A DNA stretch of 64,000 bases from Norana najaformis (Eukaryota > Annelida > Clitellata > Crassiclitellata > Hormogastridae), in contig OZ029917.1 in the NCBI GenBank assembly GCA_964023275.1, positions 25,796,505 to 25,860,504 of the forward strand. Reading direction: 5' to 3'. The position numbers and the translations under genes were made by a program. The notes beneath the pieces were generated by a model. That model worked only from the letters and a program-made list of their open reading frames with translations. It did no database searches and had not been told where the DNA came from. Positions 23,601 to 35,600 of this stretch are shown in pieces (position 1 is the first letter of the stretch; each line of letters begins with the position of its first letter).

Positions 23601-26600
23601 TGTGTAGTTGTAAGAATATATCGGCTGACTTATTTACAATACAATACAACTAAAATTTGTTAATGCCCTCCTTACAAAGTTCAGAAGTGCATTTGAAGCC
23701 GGTTTATGTGAGGTACTAAGAATCATAAACAGACTGGACAAGGTAAGTTTTCAGTTTAGAGTGACAGTCTCAGTAAGAGAAGCAAGGACATAAGGAGGTA
23801 AAGAGTTCCAGATGGAGGGACCAGCAACTGAGAATGAATGCCGGCCAAAGACAAGATGTGTACGAGGAACAACGTATTTGCCAGCAGATGCTGACCGAAG
23901 AAAAGATCGGCCTTTAACAGAGTTACTAGGTGTAACCATGGAAGATAAGTAGGATGGTAGATGATTTGAACGTGCTTTGAACATGAAGAGAGCCAGCTTG
24001 AAGCGGATATGCTAACATACTTGAAGCCAGTGTAGAGAACAAAGGGCAGGAGTGATGTGATCACGGTATGAGAGTCCAAGACACAGTCTTGCAGCCTGGT
24101 GCAGTATTTTAGTTAGGGGAAGAAATGTGCATTCAGGAAGACAATAGAGTATTGAGTTGCAGTAGTTGAGTCTTGTAAGAATAAGGCTATGTATTAGCAT
24201 TTTCAGTGATGCTGAATCTAGAGTAGAGTGAAGTTGTCGGATCCTTCTGAGGTGAAACAAGCATTTTCGAGAAGCTGCAGCTATGTGAGGCTTTAGAGAT
24301 AGCGTTGAGTCAAGCATGATTCCGAGATGATTATCATTATCATTAGCTAACAATATGTTATTGAAAGTATTCATTGTCTGACTCACAGTAAAGTGGCTGT
24401 TTTTTGGCCATGATTCTTTTTGAAAAAGTTGGAGTGGTGCATTACTATGAAAAGTTCATCTGGAGCATTATGTAGTAAGAACATTATGTAAATGTCAAGG
24501 TAAATAAAGATTGGTTTACTTGTGATAAAGTATTTGAAGAAGTGTCTTTTACCAATATTACTGCAAATAAGTGGTTTCCATCTTTTCGTTTAATTGCAAG
24601 ATGTGAATAGATTAGATTATTTAACGATGAATTTAGTAATGTGAAAACAAATTATGTTACTTTTAGTTTCTGCTGATCATCTTAAAAGACTCAGTAAGCA
24701 ACTCAGTGCAAAAAAGCCATCTTGTACAAAAGACTTCAACAGGTGATTAAAATAGCAGAGTCCAATTTATCTTATTTGATTTTTAATCCAATCTAATGTG
24801 TTGTATGAGGTACATACTTTCATTTGAATATGTGAATGTGACATGGTTTTCTGACTGAGGCATACCTATTCAACTGACATTTTCAAACTACCTTAATAAT
24901 GCACTTTTTAAAATCAGTTATATGGTCATTTGTGCAGTTTTTTTGAGAGATATTTAAAAGGCACTATATTAAGTGTTCACATACATACATGCGTACATAC
25001 ATACATACATATCGGGTACATTCATGCTTACATACATAAGTACATATCGGGTACATTCATGCATATGTACATACCTTGTAACATGGAGTATGGAGAGACC
25101 TTAAGGAAGCTGTTAACATGCACATGCTTTGACACCTTCAACTGATGCGTGTTAGTGAGATAATGATGCTATGTAAATGTAGGATAATTATTAAGTTGTT
25201 ACTTCTCTTGTTGCTTGATAGTCTAGTGGTTAGAGTGTAGGACTGTCAGCCCAAAGGTTGGGATTCAAATCCTCCCCAGGGTAAAAAGATATTTCAAGAC
25301 TTCTATTCCACATGTGCCTCTTAGTAAACTCAACTACAAAATAAATGTGCTGACCGTGCACTATTGGTGAAAGATCAGGCTGCAAGGGAGAGAACTGACT
25401 GCCCACCTTCATCTGCCAAAGCTAAGAAATAATGAAGTTGCTAATGCTTCTTACCCATGACTACCTCTTGAAGTTAGTTCAAGGGCTTCTTTTTCAACTG
25501 TTTCGTATATGTGAGTTTTCTGTTTTAGTTCCAGATCAGCGTGGCATCTTTTTTCATCTATTTCTGTAATAAAATTCTGAAAATTTCAAATGCTAAAACT
25601 TTTTGGTAAGTTAAGTATTAATATTAAGCTGTAATATTTTTGCTGTTTCCTTATGTTTCAGCATCATGAGTTTGATAATTCATTTGTTAATGAAATGTGA
25701 TTATCGTTCAAATCGTGTGATTCAGCTGCTGCTCGATTATGCATACATACCCCCAAAACAAGGTTAGCATAGCTGATCTTTCAGTTGTAACTGTAAGTTC
25801 TGGATTTGCTAAGAATTGAAAAACAGCTTATTCAAAGGTGTCAGTTTGAAGCAGTCATTAGAGCAAGTAAAATCTCATATAAAGGATCGTAGTTGTTTCT
25901 TTAGCAGATTTCGTATTATCATTTCATCTGATCTTACTGAAAGTGTTTGTTGTCTGACTCATAATAGCTTTATCAAAGACTTGAATTGGTTGAATTTTAC
26001 TTGGTTTGAATTGGTTTGAATATTTCCATAGATAATCAGATACAATTCGACCCCAAATTTTCAACCTTGAAAAGAGGAAGTCTGTGACCCACTTATAAGT
26101 TGATGTGTATTTTATGGATTGATCGGCGCATTAACACCACTGTAAAGCAGCCAAAGACACCAAGTCAGGCCCAAATAGTGGGATGTGTGCTCTGTCTAAA
26201 CTAGAGTTACTCTAGCTCTTCATCAAATGAATGCTTCGGTTTATTGCCTGAAGAACATAATTACTGGATTAATTTCTATTAAAAATAAGAATTAAACCCC
26301 ATAATAAAGCTAATTAAATTGTAGACAATGCCAGTATCTTGCAGATAGTGTGTGTATTTGCCTCTGTTTGAAAATCAGAACATAATTTACGCAGGGCAAG
26401 GAATCCGGAATTCAGAGCAATGGAAAATATTATAGTGCTAGTAGTAACTGAACAAATATAAAACTGCCTTGTAAGATTTGGGCATTCCCTTTTATGTAAA
26501 AATAACATATTTGCTCTTTAAAATTTCAGCCATCATAATCATCACCCAAGAATAAGTGAGCTTCAGTTTATTTTTCATTTGTCCTCATAGCCATCTAAGG

Positions 26601-29600
26601 TAGCATTGTAACAGTCAGAGACCTCTGGATCTGCTGAAGGTTCTGAAGTTGTCATCTTGTACATTGTCTATATGGTAACTGATGCCACCATTTAGAAACA
26701 ATTCATGAACCAGTCCTCACAAAATTTGTGATGAGTGCTGGAACATATGCCAAGCGAGCTGGCCCATTGGAAAGTGCTACAGACTGTGTTCCTAACATCT
26801 AGCCTAGTAATCTTTTGTGCTGTCTTCAGTCTAATCTGTAGAAAGGGCATTTATGACTTCTATTGGAAACGTCCATTCTTTTGTAAAGTTTTCCATCAGA
26901 AGACAGTTTAACTTTCACATCATCTGCCAGAAAGCTAGATACTTGTACACAATTTTTAATGATAGCTTGTTTGTTATAAAGAACATTCACTGCTTGACTA
27001 ATACTGGAGCCATTTTTGTTACTGCAAGCATTTGTTGGATGGCTAATGTATGTTAAGAACATTATTGGATGGCTGATGATGGCTCTCTGTTACTGAGTGC
27101 ATTCATCCATTGAATTTTCTGTTTATCTGGTTTATAATTAGACATTTCTGGTTCAGTTATTCAGTTTCTATTGGCCTGGTTAGCTACTTTGTTTGAAGCG
27201 TATGACTAGGCACCTCTGGGTGTGCGGATGCTGGTTTGCTTACCGATTGCGGCTTATTTCAGAGATTTGAATCTTGGACTACCATGGTAAGTGCACAGGA
27301 CTCTGATTCAAATGAGCAGCAGTGGCAAAGGATGTTACCCAATAGATTCATTGAAAAATGAGCAGGGTTGAGGCCATATGGTTGCTACAGAAAAATGAGT
27401 ATATTAAGATTTTAATTTGCAATTTTTCAGATCTGGGTGCAGCACCAGTTGAAAGCACTGTTCAAATTGAAATCCATTTCTTTTGTTCTCTTGTTATGGT
27501 AAGAAAAGCACAACTGATCTTTGAATTGTAATAATCAGATTTGGCATTCTGAGGAAGTTAGATTAAGAAAATAGGCAGACATAATGAATTCTCCAACCCT
27601 TTAGATAGTACAGTAACTATAATTACTATAGAATATTATAAAGCTCAATGATTTGGGCATTGGCAGATTTCTTCTGTCTGCCATTACAAGTAACAAATGA
27701 ACTGCGACATTTATAGCATGTTTCAAGAATCTCTTGAAAGTCAGTAGCAATCCTGATTTGAAGGAATTATCTTAAATACTGCATAGCTCAAAAGCATATT
27801 TTCCATTTTTTCTGTGAGCTTCAGGCCTCAACCAAAGATTGTGATTAAAAGTTGCATCATTACAATTGGAAACTGGAAGTATAATGTTTTGTTCATTTTC
27901 TCATGAAGTGGTGCTCATTCTGCTGTTTTAGTTTTTGCTTTCCACAACCATCCAATCTGTTGCTTGAATCCTAGCGCTTATAGTTCCTTGTAACATATGG
28001 TTGCTGTTGTCAGAACTGCACCTTCAGCCAATGGACTACTACCCCAAGCATTATATTTTGAAGAGCGTTTACGCAGGAACCTGTGTTATTATGATGCAAA
28101 TTTTTGTACAGTATTCAGAAAAACGGATTCCAAAGTTTACTTTGCTTTATGAATGCACTGCAACTTTGTCAGAAACTAGAAGCTCATTATAGTGTCCTTC
28201 ATTATAACATGAATTCTGATATAATGTTGTAGGGGATTTGGATCCCAAAATTAATTCATCTATGGAAAATAAACTTGTTGCTGTGTGACTTAATTATTAG
28301 ATGGTTTTTGATATGGTCCCAAAGACAGCGTAATAACGAGTTTCTGGTGTACTGTATCCTCATTATAAAGCAGTATATGAAGGGACTGCCAAAAGTAGTA
28401 TTATAAGGTGATTTCAGTGTAATAAATGAATTACTGCTGCATAACTTCTCTTGCTATGCTTTATTTTGCAGAATCGATTGATTGTGGAGCTTCAGCGTGT
28501 AACAAATGCCCGAGCCTCGGATCTTTTGCCTGAGATTCCTCTGTTGCATGGACTCAAATCTCATACATGTTTCCTCTCACAGCTTCTTGTAACATCCACC
28601 GAACCAAAGTAAGAAATATGAAATTCTATTCAGAAGGTACCTGAAAGTAAAAGTGGAATGGAACAGAAACAACTTTAAGCAACTAATTGATACCCTGTTA
28701 CCTTTGTATTCTGGAATGTGTATGGATAAGTGTACATGCATGCATAGGTATGAGGACTCTTAGCATAGCATCCTTTAAGTACCTTACAAAACTGCTTTGT
28801 TTTCCTTTCATTTTAGGATCACTTGGGTTGTTAGACTGTTGTCCAGCCTTGCTTTGCACTGTGGAGAGGATTGTGCAGCCAATGTCTTATCTGAATTTCT
28901 GACTTCTTGCCAAGAAAAGACAAATGTAAGCTGCCTTACAATTTTTTATCTGTGAAGTTACTGACTCTATTTACCACTCCAAAATAACATGCATATCCAT
29001 TTTACAACGATGTTCACTTAGAATAATCACCCATAGGTTGCATGGAATGACAACTGAACAGTGAAAGGCTTTATTATTATAAAGTTTGAACATATAAATA
29101 AGTATCAAATATCCTTTTTCATGTTTAGATATACCCATAATGTCAACTGTATTTAGTAATAATTTCAAGAGTGTTGATGACTGTCATACATATTCTACAA
29201 GATCTCAAGGTAATTACTATAAAATTTTTGCCAGAACTAATACAAGGCAGTTTGCTTTGAAATATGAAGGCCCGTTATTATGGAACTCAATTCCTAAGAA
29301 TCTACGTTCTTTACCTAGTTGATATTTATTTAAGAAGCAGAATGTTTACTATCTAAGTGATTCTTGTGACTGAACATTGTATAATTTATTTGAATTTTAG
29401 TTTTGCCAAAGTAATAGGCTATTATGTTGTTCTCATTTTAGTTAAGAATTGATTAGCTGCTCGTATGTAAGGCATTAGCCATCTAGATATTATTGTGTTA
29501 TAGGCTGCCCTAATTTAGCGAGACCTTGGCCACTTTTGGGTAGACCTTTGCATCCATTGAAGCATTTATGTTATTTTCATTTGCAATGTTTATTCTGAAT

Positions 29601-32600
29601 CTGGAGCAATAAAAAAATCTGAAAGTGAAAGTCTTATTTAAGTTTCAGGCCATGTATTTTCAGCCCTGCAGTCTGTCTGCATGATAAGTTTGTGATTGGA
29701 GTTCTGAGTGTTTAGTGATTTCATTGGTTTCATTTTTGCTCACACTTTCTGTGTTCTGTGACAACGTGTGATGTTGCTTTCAATAGTCAAAGGGTCCTAC
29801 ACAAATTGTAGTAGGCCTACATTGTGCCTCTCAAGCCAACTCAGGTTACACTTGGTTTATGCAACAGGCTAGTTATGTGAATCATATAGCTCATGTAGAA
29901 GGAGTGAGAATATAGAGAAAAGTAGGAAACACTGAACTTCTTTAAAATGTTTTGCATTTTATTGGGTAACTGAAAGAATTGGAGGATTTGTAACAGGTTG
30001 GTGAATTGGTGGTTGGTTAGCCAAGACTTCATATAATAGAGGCTTGATTGGTATGTGTATTTTGTAAATATAGGTTTTTTGTTACAAACTAAAGAATGCG
30101 ATTTTTACATTTGAATGTTGCTTCCAATATATTTGATGCATTATGTTTTGGTGAATAACACAATACTGCATTTTTTGGCATTTTACTGTATTGTTTGTGA
30201 GCTTTTCAATTGTTCTTTCCAACAGATATCCCACTTTGTTCAGGTCCTTCAGGATGTTCAGAGCAAATATTCGGAAATTGTGTCAGTGACGATAGACAAG
30301 ACGTTGATGAAGGTTACACAGAAGACTGACTGTGTGGAACCATTGCTACTGAATCTGATACATCTGTGTCTGTGGGAAGCAGAGGAAGAGCAGAGGAATA
30401 TGGGGCATGCTTTAATGTGAGTTTAAAATGGATGACTTGGCTGTGGCCAGGCCTTATGTTACGCTTTTTAGAGCCTTACAAAGTTACATCGTATTCATTC
30501 TGTGTAATTTAGAGATAAAAGAGATTGATGGAGGTGAGTAATTATGATATGGACTGATGAAAGGTGATGAGGCTAATGGTTTGATACAATACAAATGTAA
30601 TTTGATAATGCCCTTCCTACAAAGTTCAGAAGTGCACACGGAAGCCAGGGAACAGGAAATATTAAGAACTGTAAACAGACTGGAAGAGCTAAGTTTTCAG
30701 TTTGGAGTGAAAGATAGTCTCACTGAGACAGTTGTGAACATGAGGATTTAGAGAGTTCCAGATAGAGGGACCAGCAACAGCGAATAAATGCCAAGGACAA
30801 GACAAGTACCGGGAACACCATACGGATCAAAGAGCTACATGGTATAAACAGGGATGACAGGTAAGACGGCAGATGATTTGCACGGCTTTATACATGAGGA
30901 ATACCAGCTTGAAACGGATATGCTCAGATGCAGGAAGCCAGTGTAGAGAATGAAGAGCTGGTGTGATATGGTCTTGGTAAGAGAGTCTAAGGCACAGTCA
31001 TGCAGCCTGGTGCATGAATCTAGTTAAGGGAAGCAGTGTGCAGTCAGGGAAATCATAGAGCAAAAATTGCAGCAGTCAAGTCTTGTCAGAATAAGACTGA
31101 TTATGAGCATTACAAGTGATACTGAATCTAGAGTATAGCAAGCTGTTGGAGCCTTCTGAGGTGAAAGCACGTGGCAGCTATTTGGGGTTTTAGAGCGAGT
31201 GTTGAGTCCAGCATGACTCCAAGATCTTAAACAATAGAGGATGTGGATATTAAAGAAGAGGAAGTAGAGAGTGACAGGGGAGTGCACTAGAGGAGCTTAG
31301 AGGAATGATCAACACAGATGAGCTTGGATTTATCAGGGTTAACTTTGAGGCACACAGACAGACCCCATAGCATGGTCGTCTATGCGGTATGTAGTCTCTT
31401 GCTAGCATCCATTTAGCAGGAGATGTACATGGATTGAGATTGAGTGTTGTTGGCGTAAAGGTAGGTTTCTGTGCCCTGACAAGCGGCAATGGCAGGCAGT
31501 CCAAAGGTATGGAGAATGAACAACAGGGGCCCTTTGACTCTGGGGCACCAAGGAGTGCAGCAATGATAAATGACATGAGAGAGCCAGTGCGAACGTACTG
31601 AGTGCAATTAGGGAGATAGGAGACAAACCAGTTGAGGAAATTACCAGACATGCCAAAGCACTGTTTCAAGACTTTGAGTAGAATACAGTGATCTAAACTG
31701 TCAAAAGCAGGAAAGAACTCAAGGACCATTAATGCAGTTAGTTGTCAGCAGCAAGGACTAGGTCAGTAGAGACTTTCAGGATGACTGTTTATGTGAAATG
31801 GAATCGCCTAAAGCCGGACTAGAGAGTAGGTTGTTTACAGAGAGGTAAGAGTAGAACTGAGTATAGACAGCTTTATCATCTTAGATAGGAAAGAAACGTT
31901 AAAGATTGGCCTATAGTTAAAGCAGAGTGGGATCGAGACCACTCTTCTTAAGACGAGGACGTAAAACTGTCCTCTTCTGAGAGGAAGGAAGTGTGGTAGA
32001 TAGAGAAAGGTTAATATAAGAAAACTAAGATGATGGCAAAGATCTGAGGTTGAAACTTTAGAAGCCATGTATGTGCAGGGTCCAGTTCACAGTGTTTGGA
32101 TGTAGATTTCATTAGTATGTCAGCAGTTTAATCAGACTAATATATATCTGTGGCATCTGTTTTTCCATTCTTTTCCATTGTTTATAAAAATCGTCATTTT
32201 TAGGATTTTCATAATTCTTATCTTTGCAATGTACTTCACATAATCAGTGCCTTCAGCTCTCCTTGTTTTATTCTTGAACAATGACCTGTCATGCAGGAAG
32301 CGTTATCCTTCATGCTAAACTTCCAGAGTACGGCATAGGGGCTTTACCTTGATTTATGCACCATTCTTCTTGCCTTTGCTGTTGTTCTATCATTGATGGA
32401 AAACTTTTCGGTGTAATGTTGGTTTAGTGCTGTCAGGTCAGGTTGCTTCAGAGAAGTTTTCTTGAAACGGTGCTCTAAATTAAGATTATGTCTGTCTAGC
32501 ACTTCTGTAAGGTACTCAAAAGGTGCGATATTAAGTGCTTTGATATATACATGCATATATTACTGAAGGTTCCAGTTAGCAGCTTATTGATCAGCCTTTG

Positions 32601-35600
32601 TTTTTTGACAGATGTCCGCTGATAAGACCGCTCAGTGACCACATAGGCATGCTCGTCAGTTATCTGTCAAATCCCAGTGTCCAGATTTCGTCAAAGGCTA
32701 TGAAACTGTTGACTCTGTTGAGAATTCCTCACGAAACAGGAGTTGCTGTCCTCGTGACGCTGTGCAGCGACACTGTCAGTTATTTTTTTAGATCCATGTT
32801 CTTGACAGGCAAGTTTCAGTTTCATCTCTGAGTTAAATGTGTTTTTTCCATCACTTTATGGTTTAATCCTTGAATGGTCATTCCATCATAAAGCGTAATT
32901 TACCACTGCCAGGCTTACCACAGTAAACCAGAGTGATGTCGATGTAGATGGTGCCCAGTTTTACCTCATATATAATCCATATGACGTTACACCTTAAGTA
33001 ACCAGTTTTAAGATGCTTTAGAGATGATAGTTACTTGCATTTCAGTTAGTAGATGTCATTTAACTGCCTCCAATAATAAGCACAGTTAAAATATGTAAAT
33101 GCCCAGGATTTAAATTGTGAGAAATGGTGAGTCGTCTGTTGACTGATAGTGAAATTCAGAAGACAGTAAACGAAAGGCTTAAGAGTGGGAATAACTTAGA
33201 CAATTTTTGTGACCGTTAAAGGGTTAACGTGTCATTGAATTTGTGTAACCTCCATTCAAGAGATGCTCTTGGTCCAATAAAGAAATTAGTGGGATTTGAC
33301 ATTTGCAAATTAAGGATTTCTGATAAGGAAGAAAATTATTGATTGCTTTATTTTTCGTTTCCTTCTAATTCTGTGTTTCACCATTTTGGGCTTACTTAAT
33401 TTTTAGTTTCATCAAAAAGCAGAATTTCATCTGTTGTTTTCACATCCATGATTATTGTAGATGTGCAAGAGAAGTTGAGGACGTGTGAGTTATGCATAAA
33501 GTACCTGAGTCGATTGTCAGAGAAAACTGCCATTCAGTCAACCATTCTTAGGTGCCTTGTCGAAGGCACTTTGTCAAAGGTACCACTGCACCTTGTATTT
33601 TTGTCTAGGTTGCATGGTGGGTGACCACTTCGTAACACTTTTGCCTTTCACCTCTTTGTCCTGGAATTGATTATCAGTGGACTTACTGTTGAACCATTTA
33701 ACCTCTTAGGCAGGGGTTTCTGGCTGTTGAATTGCTGTTGATTTTTGAAACCACTGAGTTTTATTGTTGATAGAGGCATTATTATTATTATTACAAAAGC
33801 AGTAACATGCACAATTGCACAGAAATATGAATGTGATGCATGGTTAGTCAGCCACCAAAACTGTTTTGTTTTTTGGGGATTTAGCTTATAACCTGCTTGG
33901 ACTTACATCATTTTATTGTGTTTTTTATTTTATTTTCCCCTAAATTTTATTATTTGTTTGAAAGTTCTGAAGGTTTGACAAAAAAATTTCAAAGAATTGC
34001 GAAAAATTGTGTTTTCAGTATGTATTATATTATGCTTAAACCTCTAAAGTCCGTTACTGGATTTCACCGGGTAAGCGCTGGAGTCTGTTACCGGATTTCA
34101 CCGGGTAAGCGTTGGAGTCGATAACGAAAATGTCCGGAAAACACCGGATTGTTTTAAAGTATTTGTTTGCTAAATAAAATACTTCCATTGTTTATTTCTA
34201 TAAGTGGGCGGGAAGAGAAGATGTTAATCTACGGAACTAAAGGCTGCTTTTCATCAGGAATCAGATTTTAATTGAGAAAATCAACTTTTAAAACAGCTAA
34301 ATGTCGGACTCGACGGATGATTGTTTACATAAACTAAGGCGCCAATTTACGTGATGTGGGTCGTTTCCAATAAGTTTTAATGTCACATTTTCATGAATAT
34401 TTATCAGATAATAATACTGTCAATATTAAAACGATTTCAAGCTCTGACTTGGATATAAATAAATGTTATGTACAGCTATACGAGAGGCGGCCCTAGGCAT
34501 GCAAACAAGGTATCACGTGCGAGCGTAAATGGCTTTAAGTGGATGCAGCTAAGCAAGGCTACGGCCTAGTTCGATTAGCTGTTGTCCGATTGCCGCCTAA
34601 TTAGGCGATGAAAGGGTGAGAATAATAGTTTATATAATACATGAATGATGGCCTGAAAATCTGACGGAATTCGGGAAGAATGGTCCCGCTCTGTTAGACC
34701 ACCCAAAGTGAGACCCTATGAAAGGATTTCTGGGCTGGTGCATCAACTTCAAGTTGGTGCTTGAGCCTATGATTTTTTCAATTTACTGTTGCTTGTCTCC
34801 TGTTTTATTGAGGTTGTCCAGCAGACTAACCTCTATGCAGAGCAGACCAGGCCTGCAGCACAGCTGGCTGGGAAACCCCATCAGTGGAAATTGTAATTGT
34901 AATCTGACATTTATAAAGCACCACTTCAAGAATAGACTCATCAGAAGCGCTCCCGACCCGAACCAGTGAGACCACTGGCAAATAATACAGACTTCAGGCG
35001 CTTGCGAAACTGCGGAAGAGACAACTGAGGAATACTAGCCGGAGCTCTCGGGAAAGGCGATTCCAGCTATTGGGTCCAACATAGGCAAAGCTTCTAGATG
35101 GTCTCCAACTTACCTTGAGGAAATGATGGCTTATTTTGTCATAAACATCTTGATGGACATGTATCCTGCACCGACAATACAGTTGTTTTGGAGTGGAACT
35201 TGTGGCTGCTTCATAAACAACTCATCTTCCAAGGCATTTTCAAGAGATCGATTCCGGGTTCTGACTAAGTACTTGCATCTCTGTGATGCCTCAAAGGCTG
35301 TTCGTCGTGGCGCACCAGGATTCGATCCCTTGTACAAAGTCAGCAGCGTAGTTGATTTCTTGAATGCTCGCTTTCTAATACATTGATTCCAAATAGGGAA
35401 CCAAGTGTTGATGAAGCCATGGTTGCTTTTAAAGGAAGGGTTTCTCTCCGGCAGTACATGCCGTGTAAACCAGTAAAATGGGGCTTAAAAGTCTGGACTT
35501 TGGCTGAAGCACAGTCCGGTTATACTGTTTGCGTTTCAATGCTTATGCTGGAAAAGCTAACCAAAACCATGGTGCAATAAGAAGACAGCATGGTCTGAGC

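Noticed and set aside
25212-25285. tRNA-Asp gene
   Set aside because: A- and B-box-like parts are present but the acceptor stem does not pair, so it is at best a tRNA-derived repeat.
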